DNA from: Nocardiopsis trehalosi NBRC 14201
Lineage (GTDB): Bacteria > Actinomycetota > Actinomycetes > Streptosporangiales > Streptosporangiaceae
DNA length: 46,120 bases
NCBI RefSeq assembly: GCF_001552555.1
Contig: NZ_BCRK01000026.1
Span: forward strand, 1-46,120
Reading direction: 5' to 3'
In this document: piece by piece, positions 7,680 through 15,320 of the stretch
Layout: the number at the start of each line of letters is the position of its first letter
Numbering within the stretch: the first letter of the stretch is position 1
The notes under the pieces: generated by a model
Seen by the model: the letters and a program-made list of their open reading frames with translations, nothing else
What the model was told of the DNA's origin: nothing
Database searches by the model: none
Position numbers and translations under genes: made by a program

Positions 7680-8735
7680 TCACCCGGGTTCGCAGCGGGG
7701 CAGGTCGGCGGGGTCGCCGCCTTCGCGGATGTTCTCCAGGGCCGCGACGGCGTCGCCGAGGTCGTCGACCCGCACCACCTCGATGTCGCCGGCCGCCGCG
7801 GACTCGAAGGTCTGCGCGCAGCTCTCGCCGGCCACGAAGAAGTACTCGGCGCCCAGCCGGTCGGCGCTGACCATCTTCTGCGCGATACCGCTGACCCCGC
7901 CGACCGTGCCGTCGGCGGTGATGGTGCCGGTGCCGGCGATGTGGTGGCCGCCGGTGATGCCCTCCTCGCTGAGCCGGTCCATGATGCCCAGGGCGAACAT
8001 CAGCCCGGCGCTGGGGCCGCCGACGTCGCCCACGCTGATCTCGACGTCGACGGGGAACTCCATGTCCTCGGCGATCATGATGCCGACGAGGGGGGTGCCG
8101 TCGTCGCCCTCGGTGGTGGCGATCTCGGTGTCCACGGGCTCGCCGTCGCGCTCGACGCTGATCTCGACGGTGTCGCCGGGGTCGCGCTCGGAGACGATGT
8201 CGACGGCCTCGCCGGCCCGCTCGACGGGTTCGCCGTCGACCGCGGTGATGACGTCGCCGGACTCCAGGCGGCCCTCGGCGGGCATGCCGTCGGCGACGTC
8301 GGCGACGTAGGGCTCGGTCGAGAAGTCGATCCCCAGTTCGGTGAGCGCGGCCGCGGTGGCGTTGGTCTGGGAGTCGTCCATCTCCAGGGTCTGGGACTCG
8401 CTGATCTCCTCGACGCTGCGGTCGGGCGGGAACAGCGCCTCCTGCGGCAGCACGGCCTGGCTGGGCGACAGCCACGCGCTGAGCACGGTGAAGAGGTCCA
8501 TGCGCACGCCCGGCCCGCCGGTGTACTGCACGGTGACCATGGACAGCCCGCCGTCGTGGGTGTGGGTCTCGGCGCCCTCGACCTGGATGACCTGCTCGCC
8601 GTCGACCTCGCCGAGCGTGTTCAGCGCGAGGCCGGGCGAGGCGACGAGGTAGGGCACGGGCAGGTACAGCCCCCCGACCGCGAAGCCGACCAGCAGGACG
8701 GCCGCGACGAGCAGGGTGATGGCGCGACGGAACAT
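7680..8735 (-). CDS. Secreted/membrane-anchored PDZ-domain Lon-like serine protease (YlbL family)
   Basis: A 351-residue protein, membrane-anchored with the catalytic part outside. Seen: one N-terminal hydrophobic segment (about residues 7-25), a PDZ domain (about 138-205, GRLESGDVITAVDGEPV), and a Lon-type S16 domain with the Ser242 nucleophile in GGPSAGLMFAL and Lys287 in SGIAQKM, giving a complete Ser-Lys dyad. There is no AAA+ domain, as usual for this family (Rv3194c, B. subtilis YlbL). The ATG at 8735 is chosen instead of the GTG at 8741: a TAGGCT -10 element abuts 8742, leaving 6 nt to the ATG, so the transcript is probably leaderless. Natural substrates are unknown here. Confidence 0.9.
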   Translation of the reverse strand: MFRRAITLLVAAVLLVGFAVGGLYLPVPYLVASPGLALNTLGEVDGEQVIQVEGAETHTHDGGLSMVTVQYTGGPGVRMDLFTVLSAWLSPSQAVLPQEALFPPDRSVEEISESQTLEMDDSQTNATAAALTELGIDFSTEPYVADVADGMPAEGRLESGDVITAVDGEPVERAGEAVDIVSERDPGDTVEISVERDGEPVDTEIATTEGDDGTPLVGIMIAEDMEFPVDVEISVGDVGGPSAGLMFALGIMDRLSEEGITGGHHIAGTGTITADGTVGGVSGIAQKMVSADRLGAEYFFVAGESCAQTFESAAAGDIEVVRVDDLGDAVAALENIREGGDPADLPRCEPG

Positions 8736-8741
8736 GCGCAC

Positions 8742-8747
8742 AGCCTA
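8742..8747 (-). promoter_or_regulatory. -10 element of the PDZ protease gene, leaderless
   Basis: TAGGCT on the minus strand, 6 nt before the ATG at 8735; no Shine-Dalgarno in between. Confidence 0.5.
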
Positions 8748-8827
8748 CGGCGGCGCCGGGGGCGGGTCACCCGCGCCTCGGCGGGACGGCGCGGGCCGCG
8801 GTCGCGGCGGTCCCGGGGCGGCCGCGG

Positions 8828-9265
8828 TCAGGCGCTGCCCACCCATTCGGTGTCGCCGCCGGTGAAGGTCTGGTGCTTCCAGATGGGGACCTCGGCCTTG
8901 AGGTCGTCGATGAGGCGGCGGCAGGCCTCGAACGCCTCCTCGCGGTGGGCGGCCGCGGCGGCGACCACCACGGCGGTGTCGCCGATGGCGAGGTCGCCGA
9001 CCCGGTGCAGCGCGGCGACGCGCCACACGGGGCGGCCGTCGCGGGAGGTGTCGGCCACGACCTTCTCCATGACGCGGCGCATCTCGGCCTCGGCGCTCGG
9101 GTGGGCCGAGTACGCCAGACCGGTCACGCCGCGCCCGCCGTCGTGGTCGCGCACGGTTCCGGCGAAGAAGGCGGTGCCGCCCGCCCGGGGGTCGCCGACG
9201 GCGGAGAGGACCTCGTCGACGGAGATCGGGGTATCGCGCAGTCCTACCAGGGTGATGGGTTCCAC
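8828..9265 (-). CDS. moaE: Molybdopterin synthase catalytic subunit MoaE
   Basis: A 145-residue protein. MoaE binds the sulfur carrier MoaD and inserts two sulfurs into precursor Z (cPMP) to form molybdopterin. Seen: FFAGTVRDHDGGRGVTGL near residue 35, the helix with YSAHPSAEAEMRRV, HRVGDLAIGDTAVVVA and HREEAFEACRRLIDDLKAEV followed by PIWKHQ, which carries the two conserved active-site lysines. Family length is normal. The GTG at 9265 is preceded at 7 nt by TACGGT, so the mRNA is likely leaderless. No moaD is in the window; MoeZ at 36540-37718 could supply its thiocarboxylate. Confidence 0.93.
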   Translation of the reverse strand: MEPITLVGLRDTPISVDEVLSAVGDPRAGGTAFFAGTVRDHDGGRGVTGLAYSAHPSAEAEMRRVMEKVVADTSRDGRPVWRVAALHRVGDLAIGDTAVVVAAAAAHREEAFEACRRLIDDLKAEVPIWKHQTFTGGDTEWVGSA

Positions 9266-9272
9266 ACGATCG

Positions 9273-9278
9273 ACCGTA
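9273..9278 (-). promoter_or_regulatory. -10 element of moaE, leaderless
   Basis: TACGGT on the minus strand, 7 nt before the GTG at 9265; no Shine-Dalgarno. Confidence 0.45.
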
Positions 9279-9354
9279 CCAACGCGGTGGGACGGCGGTG
9301 CCCACCGCCCACCCCGCCGCGGGCGCGGTGCCGGCCGCCCGCGCCCGCGGGACG

Positions 9355-10479
9355 TCAGCCCTTGCGGCGCTTGCGGAGGTGGCGGACGGCGGCCGCGGTG
9401 CCGATGGCGGCCACGGCGGCGCCCGCCGCGCTCGCGGCGGTGATGGTGGCCTCCTTGCGGCCCAGGGGGCGGCCCACCAGGGCGTGCCCGGCGCGGGCGT
9501 CGAGCAGGGCGCGCAGCGCGGCCTCGTTGTCGTAGGCGGGCTCCCAGCCGGACGCGCGCAGCGCCGCGCAGTCGACCACGCACGGGTAGACCAGGTACTT
9601 CAGCTCCCCGGCGGAGGCGGGGGTCAGCCCGGCCCGGTGCAGCCGATGGGTGGCGCCGAACGCGACGTTGGCCGGCAGTTCGAAGGGGCGCAGCCCCGAG
9701 ACGCGCTCGGCGCCGGCCTGGTCGAGGGAGCCGTCGCAGCCCACCGCCAGCGCGCCGTCCTTGCCGTCGAGCCCGGTGCGGACGACGTGCTCCAGGGCGC
9801 CGGCGAGGTCGTCGACGTGGCAGAACTGCCACCGCTGGGCGACCCCCTTGACCGTCAGCAGCCGGGGCGCGGCGAAGTGGCGGCTCAGCGCGGAGTCGAT
9901 TCCGGGGCCGACCAGCGGGGCGGGCCGCACCACGGTGACCGACAGCCCGGGGTGGGCGCGGCGGGCCCGGCAGGCGAGGTCCTCGATCTCGACGAAGTCG
10001 CCCAGCAGGCCCTGCCCGGCCTCGGGGGTGAGCGCCGCGTCCTCGGGGAGCGGCACCGGGTTGGCCGGGTCGGCGCCGTAGACCATGGTGCTGGTGACCA
10101 GCACGACCCGGGGGACGCGTTCGGCTGCGGCCGCCGTGAGCACGGTCTGCGCCGCCCGGATGTTGGCCGCCCGCCGGTCCTTGGCCGGGGTCTCCAGCGA
10201 CCGGTCGACGTCGGTGTGCACGAGGACGTCGACGCCCGGCAGGCACCCGGCGAGCCGGGGGTCGCGGACGTCGGCGAGGCGCCAGGCCACACCTTCGGTG
10301 TCGCCGCGTTCGCGGTCGATGGCGACGGTCCGGTCGGCCCCGGCGGAACCAGCGGCCGCCCGCAGGCGTTCCACCAGCAGGCGGCCGACGCCGGACGCTG
10401 CTCCGGTGACGGCGACCACCGGCCCTGCTCCGCCGGAGGGGCTGTGCTGTGGGCGAACCTGGTCGGTTTCGGTATTCAC
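9355..10479 (-). CDS. NAD-dependent epimerase/dehydratase-like (extended SDR) protein, catalytic motif degenerate
   Basis: A 374-residue Rossmann-fold protein. Seen: a Pro-poor N-terminal extension of about 20 residues, the dinucleotide-binding glycines in VAVTGAASGVGRLL (about 22-35), an acidic residue after beta-2 (VAIDRERG), TSTMVYGADP in the position of the extended-SDR Ser/Thr-Tyr region, and VVRPAPLVGPG. The usual YxxxK catalytic pair is not visible: the corresponding helix reads DFVEIEDLACRARR. The C-terminus ends in a hydrophobic Ala-rich segment (about 345-365) followed by a basic tail RHLRKRRKG, which could be a membrane anchor. It is divergent from the Zincin_2 gene, an arrangement common in actinobacteria. 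Likely an NAD-binding or regulatory protein rather than a normal epimerase. Confidence 0.82.
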   Translation of the reverse strand: MNTETDQVRPQHSPSGGAGPVVAVTGAASGVGRLLVERLRAAAGSAGADRTVAIDRERGDTEGVAWRLADVRDPRLAGCLPGVDVLVHTDVDRSLETPAKDRRAANIRAAQTVLTAAAAERVPRVVLVTSTMVYGADPANPVPLPEDAALTPEAGQGLLGDFVEIEDLACRARRAHPGLSVTVVRPAPLVGPGIDSALSRHFAAPRLLTVKGVAQRWQFCHVDDLAGALEHVVRTGLDGKDGALAVGCDGSLDQAGAERVSGLRPFELPANVAFGATHRLHRAGLTPASAGELKYLVYPCVVDCAALRASGWEPAYDNEAALRALLDARAGHALVGRPLGRKEATITAASAAGAAVAAIGTAAAVRHLRKRRKG

Positions 10480-10541
10480 TCCGGGCGGCTCCCAGCTAAC
10501 GTGACAGTGGAGACAAACCTAATCCTGCCTGAGGTCTAATC

Positions 10542-12023
10542 GTGAGCGACCTGCCTTTTGGTTTCAGCATGCCGAACGACCCCGACGACGAGTCCGGGCG
10601 CCCCTCGGGGGGTTCCGGTTCGGGCGCCGGGCGCGGCGGCCCGGGCGGTGGCGACCCCGGTATGCCGGGGATGCCGGGTGGTTTCCCGTTCGGCGACCCC
10701 CAGCAGATGGCGCAGATGCTCCGCCAGTTCGCCGACATGATGGCGGCGCAGTCCCCGGCCCCCGGCCAGGGCGGCGGGACCTCCGGGCCGGTCAACTGGG
10801 ACATGGCCAAGAACATCGCCCGGCACACCGTCTCCCAGCACGGCGACCCCAGCGTCGGCCCGCTCGACTACGCCAAAGTGCAGGAGGCGCTGCGGCTGGC
10901 CGACCTCTGGCTGAACGAGGCCACCACCCTGCCCTCGGGCGTGCACGTCATCGAGGCGTGGAGCCGCTCGGAGTGGGTCGAGCGCACCATGCCCACCTGG
11001 GCGCAGCTGTGCGACCCGCTGACCGCCAAGGTCGTGGAGTCCATGGGGCAGAACCTGCCGGGCGACATGCAGTCCATGGCGGGCCCGCTGCTCGGCATGG
11101 TGCAGCAGATGGGCGGGATGCTGGTCGGCCAGCAGGCGGGGCAGGCCATCGGCGAGCTCGCCCGCGAGGTCGTCGGCTCCACCGACGTCGGGCTGCCGCT
11201 GGCCGGCGAGGGCCGTGCGGCCCTGCTGCCGTCGGGCGTCGAGCTGTTCGGCGAGGGCCTGCAGATCCCCAAGGACGAGGTGCGGCTGTACCTGGCCGCG
11301 CGCGAGGTCGCGCTGCACCGGCTGTTCGGCCACGTGCCGTGGTTGCGCTCGCACCTGTTCGGCCTGGTCGAGGAGTACGCGCGCGGCATGTCCTTCGACA
11401 TGAGCGGGCTCGAGGAGAAGCTGGGCGGCATCGACATGGCCGACCCCGCGGCGCTCCAGGAGGTGCTGTCCGGCCAGGGCGGCGAAGGGCTGTTCCAGCC
11501 CGAGGACACCCCCCGGCAGAAGGCCTCGCTGGCCCGCCTGGAGACCACGCTCGCGCTGATCGAGGGGTGGGTGTCGGAGGTCGTGGGCGCCGCGGTGTCC
11601 GAGCGCCTGCCCCAGGCATCGGCCCTGGCCGAGGCCACCCGGCGGCGCCGCGCCACCGGCGGGCCCGCCGAGCACACGTTCGCCACGCTGGTCGGGCTGG
11701 AGCTGCGGCCGCGCCGGCTGCGCGAGGCCGCCGCGCTGTGGGAGGCGCTGCGCGAGGCGCGCGGGGTCGACGGGCGCGACGCCCTGTGGGAGCACCCCGA
11801 CCTCATGCCGTCGAGCGACGACCTCGACGACCCCGCCGCGTTCGTCCGCGGCGGCTCCCCGGCCGACGACCTCGACATCTCCCGGTTCACCGACGGTGAC
11901 GGCGCGGAGGACGGGGACGCGGACGGAAGCGCCGCCGGGGACACCGACGGCGGCACTGGCGACGGCACTGGCGACGGGAGCGACGGCCCCGAGGGCACCG
12001 GCGGCCCCGGGGACCGCGGGTGA
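10542..12023 (+). CDS. Zincin_2 (DUF2342) zinc-dependent metalloprotease-like protein
   Basis: A 493-residue protein of PF10103 (Zincin_2, Rv3195-like), annotated in actinobacteria as a putative zinc metalloprotease or as a protein linked to F420 metabolism. Seen: Gly/Pro-rich N-terminus (about 1-60), MAKNIARHTVSQHGDPSVG, helical LLGMVQQMGGMLVGQQAGQA, the region REVALHRLFGHVPWLRSHLF (about 250-272) where HRLFGH gives an HxxxxH spacing that may bind metal, and an acidic Asp/Gly-rich tail (about 445-493). The GTG at 10542 follows GAGG by 9 nt. Its TGA overlaps the GTG of the Nudix gene by 4 bp, so the two are coupled. Catalysis has not been shown from sequence: a canonical HExxH is absent. Confidence 0.85.
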   Translation: MSDLPFGFSMPNDPDDESGRPSGGSGSGAGRGGPGGGDPGMPGMPGGFPFGDPQQMAQMLRQFADMMAAQSPAPGQGGGTSGPVNWDMAKNIARHTVSQHGDPSVGPLDYAKVQEALRLADLWLNEATTLPSGVHVIEAWSRSEWVERTMPTWAQLCDPLTAKVVESMGQNLPGDMQSMAGPLLGMVQQMGGMLVGQQAGQAIGELAREVVGSTDVGLPLAGEGRAALLPSGVELFGEGLQIPKDEVRLYLAAREVALHRLFGHVPWLRSHLFGLVEEYARGMSFDMSGLEEKLGGIDMADPAALQEVLSGQGGEGLFQPEDTPRQKASLARLETTLALIEGWVSEVVGAAVSERLPQASALAEATRRRRATGGPAEHTFATLVGLELRPRRLREAAALWEALREARGVDGRDALWEHPDLMPSSDDLDDPAAFVRGGSPADDLDISRFTDGDGAEDGDADGSAAGDTDGGTGDGTGDGSDGPEGTGGPGDRG

Positions 12024-12580
12024 CCCCGACCCTGCACGGCGACGCCCGCGCGGTCCTGTCCGGGTGGGTGGCGCCCGACCCCGGCCAGGACGCCCTGCGC
12101 CGCTCCTACCTGGACCATCTCGACGCCCACCCCGACGCCATGTGGCGCACCTGCGCGCCCGGCCACATCACCGCGAGCGCCGCCATCGTCGACGCCTCGG
12201 GCACCCGGACCGCGCTCGTCCTGCACCGCATGATGGGCATGTGGCTGCAGACCGGGGGGCACTGCGAGTCCGGTGACGTCTCGCTGGCGGGGGCCGCGCT
12301 GCGCGAGGCCACCGAGGAGTCCGGCATCGTCGGGCTCCGGCTGCTGCCCGACCCGGTCCGGCTCGACCGGCACGCGGTGCCGTGCGGCGGCGGGTCCGGG
12401 TCCTGGCACCTGGACGTGGAGTACGCGGCGGTGGCGCCCGAGGACGCCGTGCTGGTGCGGGCCGAGGACGAGTCCGCCGACCTCGCGTGGTGGCCGGTCG
12501 ACGCGGTCCCCGACCCCACCGACGAGGCCTGCCGGGCCCTGGTGCGCGCGGCCGCGGCTGCGGTCCGCCGGGCGGGCTGA
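12020..12580 (+). CDS. Nudix hydrolase
   Basis: A 186-residue Nudix-fold hydrolase, expected to cleave a nucleoside diphosphate linked to another group. Seen: LVLHRMMGMWLQTGGHCESG, then the Nudix helix AALREATEESGI containing the REUxEExGU core with metal-binding glutamates. The G-x5-E part is shifted (GGHCESGDVSLAG), as in a common actinobacterial subgroup. C-terminal DLAWWPVDAVPDPTDEACR is typical. It starts on a GTG overlapping the stop of the Zincin_2 gene (GTGA) and is therefore translationally coupled to it. Substrate unknown. Confidence 0.88.
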   Translation: MTPTLHGDARAVLSGWVAPDPGQDALRRSYLDHLDAHPDAMWRTCAPGHITASAAIVDASGTRTALVLHRMMGMWLQTGGHCESGDVSLAGAALREATEESGIVGLRLLPDPVRLDRHAVPCGGGSGSWHLDVEYAAVAPEDAVLVRAEDESADLAWWPVDAVPDPTDEACRALVRAAAAAVRRAG

Positions 12581-12616
12581 CGGGCCGCCCCCGGCCGCCC
12601 GCCGCACCCTTGCCCC

Positions 12617-13207
12617 TCACCGGGCCCGCAGCGCCTCCAGCATGCGCACCAGCGCGTCGGCGGTCTCGTCCGGGTCGCCCTCGGGCGACTGGGCCAGCCA
12701 CAGGGCGGCCTCGTTCATGGCGCCCGACAGCAGGTGCACCAGCGGGGCGACCGGCCCCCGCACGATCCCGGCCTCGGCCAGCGCGGCCAGCTGCTCGGCG
12801 AGGTGGCGCTCCGACGACGCCTCGTCGATCCGGCGCCACGCGTCCCAGCCGAGGACGGCCGGGCCGTCGACGAACATGATGCGGTGCGCCTCCGGGTCGG
12901 CCCCGGCGGCGAGGAACTCCCGGCAGCCGGTCACGAGCCGGTCCCAGGGGTCGGGTTCGGCGTCGGCGGCCGCGGCCACCCGCTCGCCGACCTCGTGCTG
13001 CACCTCCGCGACGACGGCGCGGAAGATCCCGGCCTTGCTGCCGAAGTGGTGGTAGAGGGCGCCCTTGGTGACCCCGGCGGCGGCGGTGATCTCCTCCAGC
13101 GCTACGGCGGCGTAGCCGTGCCGGGCGAAGAGCCGGCGGGCGGCCGCGACGAGGGCGCGCGAGGTCTCCTCGCGCTGCTGCGCCTTGGTGCGCGGTGCGG
13201 CGGCCAT
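12617..13207 (-). CDS. TetR-family repressor, probable regulator of the divergent VOC gene
   Basis: A 196-residue TetR regulator. Seen: HTH at about residues 15-62 (ALVAAARRLFARHGYAAVAL, ITAAAGVTKGALYHHFGSKA) and a helical effector domain ending in SGAMNEAALWLAQSPEGD. The ATG at 13207 has a good GGGGAGGA Shine-Dalgarno. It is divergent from the VOC gene (13317-13736); two near-identical 22-bp operator-like repeats lie in the 109-bp gap, one inside the VOC promoter spacer. That layout suggests direct repression of the VOC gene and perhaps of itself, released by a ligand that the VOC protein may bind or degrade. Confidence 0.9.
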   Translation of the reverse strand: MAAAPRTKAQQREETSRALVAAARRLFARHGYAAVALEEITAAAGVTKGALYHHFGSKAGIFRAVVAEVQHEVGERVAAAADAEPDPWDRLVTGCREFLAAGADPEAHRIMFVDGPAVLGWDAWRRIDEASSERHLAEQLAALAEAGIVRGPVAPLVHLLSGAMNEAALWLAQSPEGDPDETADALVRMLEALRAR

Positions 13208-13231
13208 GGTGGTCCTCCCCGATCCGGTGCT

Positions 13232-13260
13232 TTGACATACCCGGAGTACGCGTCTAGGTT
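13232..13260 (+). promoter_or_regulatory. Promoter of the VOC gene
   Basis: -35 TTGACA (13232-13237, consensus), 17-nt spacer and -10 TAGGTT (13255-13260), giving a start near 13267, about 50 nt before the VOC ATG. The spacer contains the first operator repeat. Confidence 0.8.
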
Positions 13261-13287
13261 AGCGCGACATACCGAGAGTACGCATCT
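13234..13287. promoter_or_regulatory. Twin TetR operator (two 22-bp direct repeats, 32 bp apart)
   Basis: 13234-13255 and 13266-13287 agree at 19 of 22 positions. Each contains an imperfect palindrome with core TAC-N5-GTA (for example CATACC...GAGTACG). The 32-bp offset is about three helical turns, so two dimers would lie on one DNA face. The first covers the -35/-10 spacer; the second covers the start-site region. Confidence 0.8.
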
Positions 13288-13316
13288 CTTCGGGTCCCTC
13301 CAGAGTGGAGTCCGCC

Positions 13317-13736
13317 ATGCACCTCACCGGCTTCTATCCCGTCATCTGCACGCCCCGCGTCGCCGCCACCGCGGAGTTCTACCGCACCCACTTCGGCTTC
13401 ACGACCGCCTTCGCCGCCGACTGGTACGTGAGCCTGAAGCGCGCCGACCCGCCGCACCAGGAGCTGGCGGTGGTCGACGCCGGCCACCCGACCGTGCCCG
13501 CCGCGTACCGGGCGCCGGTGCGCGGCCTCCTGCTCAACTTCGAGGTGGCCGACGTGGACGCCGAGCACGACCGGCTGGTCCGCGCGGCCGGGCTGCCCGA
13601 GGTGCTGCCGCTGCGCACCGAGGACTTCGGGCAGCGGCACTTCATCGTGGCCGACCCCAACGGGGTGCTGATCGACGTGATCACGCCCACCGAGCCGACG
13701 GCGGAGTACGCCGCCGCCTACGCGGCCGCGGAGTAG
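13317..13736 (+). CDS. VOC-family (glyoxalase/bleomycin resistance-like) protein
   Basis: A 139-residue vicinal oxygen chelate protein, a metal-dependent enzyme or a binding protein for a small hydrophobic or toxic compound. Seen: [20 protein letters not shown] at the N-terminus (first beta-alpha-beta unit), [18 protein letters not shown] in the middle, and [17 protein letters not shown] at the C-terminus, where a metal ligand usually sits (the usual terminal Glu is replaced by Asp in LIDV). The ATG at 13317 has a GGAG at 6-nt spacing and is preferred to the GTG at 13305. It is under the twin-operator promoter shared with the divergent TetR gene, a typical drug- or compound-inducible pair. 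Confidence 0.9.
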   Translation: MHLTGFYPVICTPRVAATAEFYRTHFGFTTAFAADWYVSLKRADPPHQELAVVDAGHPTVPAAYRAPVRGLLLNFEVADVDAEHDRLVRAAGLPEVLPLRTEDFGQRHFIVADPNGVLIDVITPTEPTAEYAAAYAAAE

Positions 13737-13779
13737 CGGCGGGCGGGGTGGCGGCGGGACGGTGTAGCAGCGGCGGGGG

Positions 13780-14337
13780 TCACTCGCCGACGACGTCGTC
13801 GTCGTCCTCCTCGACCTCGCCGCTGCCCCCGGCGTCGAGCCGAGGGGCGGCGCTGACCCCTTCGAGATAGCCCCGGGCGCGCTCGGCCTTGGGGTAGCGG
13901 CGCACCAGCTCCCAGAACTCCGGCCCGTGGTGCGGGATCACGAGATGCACCAGCTCGTGGACCAGCACGTAGTCGACCACCCACGACGGCATGCCGGCCA
14001 GGCGCCGGGAGATGCGGATGGAGCGGTCCTCGGGGGTGCACGAACCCCAGCGGGCCTGCTGGTTGTCGACCCAGCGGACGGACGCGGGGCGCGCCCTGCG
14101 GTCGAGATAGCGGGCGGCGAGGTCGAGCGCCCGCGCCCGCAGCGCGTCGTCGCCGGGGCGGCGGCGCTCGTCGCGGGCGTCGAGCCGCTCCAGCATGCGG
14201 CCCACCCAGCGCTTCTCCTCGGCACGGGAGAAGGTGGCGGGCACGAGGACGACCGTCTTGTCACCGTCGCGGTAGGCGGACACGGTCCGCCGGCGGCGGG
14301 GACTGCGGCGTACCTCGACGTTCGAGTTCGGAGGCAC
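13780..14337 (-). CDS. YgjP/DUF45-type M48-like zinc metallopeptidase
   Basis: A 185-residue cytosolic protein. Seen: the family signature RWGSCTPEDRSIRISRRLA (about residues 96-114), zinc-binding HELVH with His127, Glu128 and His131, then HHGPEFW with further ligands near 136-140, and an acidic tail with six consecutive Asp/Glu. Members are often labelled M48 peptidases; the E. coli relative YgjP was described as a UTP pyrophosphatase, so function is open. The GTG at 14337 has no Shine-Dalgarno but lies 6 nt after a TAACGT -10 element, so a leaderless transcript is likely. Confidence 0.88.
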   Translation of the reverse strand: MPPNSNVEVRRSPRRRRTVSAYRDGDKTVVLVPATFSRAEEKRWVGRMLERLDARDERRRPGDDALRARALDLAARYLDRRARPASVRWVDNQQARWGSCTPEDRSIRISRRLAGMPSWVVDYVLVHELVHLVIPHHGPEFWELVRRYPKAERARGYLEGVSAAPRLDAGGSGEVEEDDDDVVGE

Positions 14338-14343
14338 GAAATC

Positions 14344-14349
14344 ACGTTA
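14344..14349 (-). promoter_or_regulatory. -10 element of the metallopeptidase gene, leaderless
   Basis: TAACGT on the minus strand, 6 nt before the GTG at 14337. Confidence 0.45.
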
Positions 14350-14558
14350 GCCGACGCTTGACGAACGTCACAGGGTCGTGTTGCTCCTTTTTGACCCGTG
14401 ATCGTGGCATTCGCTCCCCCGGCCGCGACCTCGGGGAACACCCGCCCGCCGTGATCGGCACCGACGCGCCCGCCGCCCGGTCAACCCTGGCTGGCCGGTT
14501 CCGGTCACGGCCGCGCGGGCCCCGGGGTCGGGGGCGACCGGGGCCGCCGAACGCGCCG

Positions 14559-14588
14559 GGGCCGGCGTCCCGGAGGACGCCGACCCCA
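14559..14588 (-). terminator. Hairpin after the whiB7 transcription unit
   Basis: 13-nt arms 14559-14571 and 14576-14588 with one mismatch and a 4-nt loop, 20 nt beyond the small ORF's stop. The rest of the gap 14350-14608 shows no further gene. Confidence 0.55.
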
Positions 14589-14608
14589 TTCTCAGCCGGT
14601 GCGGCGGG

Positions 14609-14767
14609 TCAACATAGGCGGGCCCACCGCATTTCCATGAGGGCGTGTTCGGCGCGGTTGCGCTCGCGCAGCTCGGCCCGCAGGCGGCGGGCGGACATGC
14701 GGAGGCGCTGGCGGTCGCGCTTGCGCTCGACGGTCTCCTGGAGGCGGACGAGTTCGTGCAGCAGCAT
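14609..14767 (-). CDS. Small basic coiled-coil protein downstream of whiB7
   Basis: A 52-codon ORF with an AAGGAA Shine-Dalgarno 8 nt before its ATG. The protein is almost all helix-forming: MLLHELVRLQETVERKRDRQ is followed by a run rich in Arg, Leu and Glu and ends MEMRWARLC with a single Cys at the C-terminus. A heptad-like pattern of Leu/Val with many Arg and Glu suggests a coiled coil that could bind nucleic acid or a partner protein. It lies 53 nt downstream of whiB7 on the same strand with no terminator in between, so it is probably coexpressed under the same attenuated promoter. No family recognised. Confidence 0.6.
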   Translation of the reverse strand: MLLHELVRLQETVERKRDRQRLRMSARRLRAELRERNRAEHALMEMRWARLC

Positions 14768-14820
14768 GGCGTTGTTCCTTCGGTGCGGGGTGACGTGCGG
14801 AAGCGGAAGCGGGCGGGGGG

Positions 14821-15099
14821 TCAGGCGGCGACGGGCTCGGGGTTCTTCCTCGGGCGGCCGCGCGGGCGCTTGCGCGCCACGACCTGGCCGGCGACGAGCA
14901 GTTCGCCGCCCCAGACGCCCCACGGCTCGCGCCGCTCCAGGGCGTCGGCCAGGCACTGCTCCCGGACGGGGCAGGCGCGGCAGACGGCCTTCGCGGCCTC
15001 GACGTCCGCCGGGGCCTCGGCGAAGAAGAGCTCCGGTTCCCGACGGCACGGGACCTCGGCGTCCCCCAGCCACGGAGTCTCCAGGACCGACGCGAGCAT
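14821..15099 (-). CDS. whiB7: WhiB7 (WblC)-type iron-sulfur transcriptional activator with AT-hook
   Basis: A 92-residue Wbl protein. WhiB7 binds a [4Fe-4S] cluster and sigma factor region 4 and activates antibiotic-resistance genes. Seen: four cysteines (Cys18 in VPCRRE, then CRACPVREQC), the GVWGGE turn, and a C-terminal AT-hook KRPRGRPRKN, which separates WhiB7 from other Wbl paralogues. The ATG at 15099 has a GGGAGGA Shine-Dalgarno at good spacing. A leader of about 610 nt with its own uORF and an intrinsic terminator precedes it. Promoter, uORF, terminator, whiB7 and the small ORF form one unit. Confidence 0.95.
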   Translation of the reverse strand: MLASVLETPWLGDAEVPCRREPELFFAEAPADVEAAKAVCRACPVREQCLADALERREPWGVWGGELLVAGQVVARKRPRGRPRKNPEPVAA

Positions 15100-15320
15100 C
15101 GGTGTCCTCCCTGATCATTCGTCCTACGGTTGGCTGCGGCCGGTGGTCGGGGGCGGCGATCCGGAAATCTGCCGCCACCGGTCATCCGGTGGTGGGGCCA
15201 AGACCTGCGACGCGTCCAGCCGAGGCCGACCGCCGGAGCGGTCGGGGTTCGGTGGAGATCAAAACGGCCGCGGCCCCTGTGTGGGGTCCGCGGCCACGGG
15301 AGAGACACCCGGCCGTCGAG
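15100..15320 (-). promoter_or_regulatory. whiB7 leader: attenuator region between uORF and whiB7
   Basis: On the minus strand, after the uORF stop come the terminator hairpin (15266-15295), an 8-bp perfect stem with a 4-nt loop (15226-15245), a 7-bp perfect stem with a 4-nt loop (15175-15192), and the whiB7 Shine-Dalgarno. A further stem pairs 15324-15331 with 15306-15314 (one bulge) and holds the uORF stop codon at its base. Only a weak 6-bp competitor for the terminator's foot was found by eye (15336-15341 with 15294-15299). Confidence 0.7.
15258..15295 (-). terminator. Attenuator (intrinsic terminator) upstream of whiB7
   Basis: 12-bp stem, arms 15266-15277 and 15283-15295 with one bulged base, loop ACACA, followed on the minus strand by GTTTTGATC. 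It begins 25 nt after the uORF stop codon and ends about 158 nt before the whiB7 start. Confidence 0.85.
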
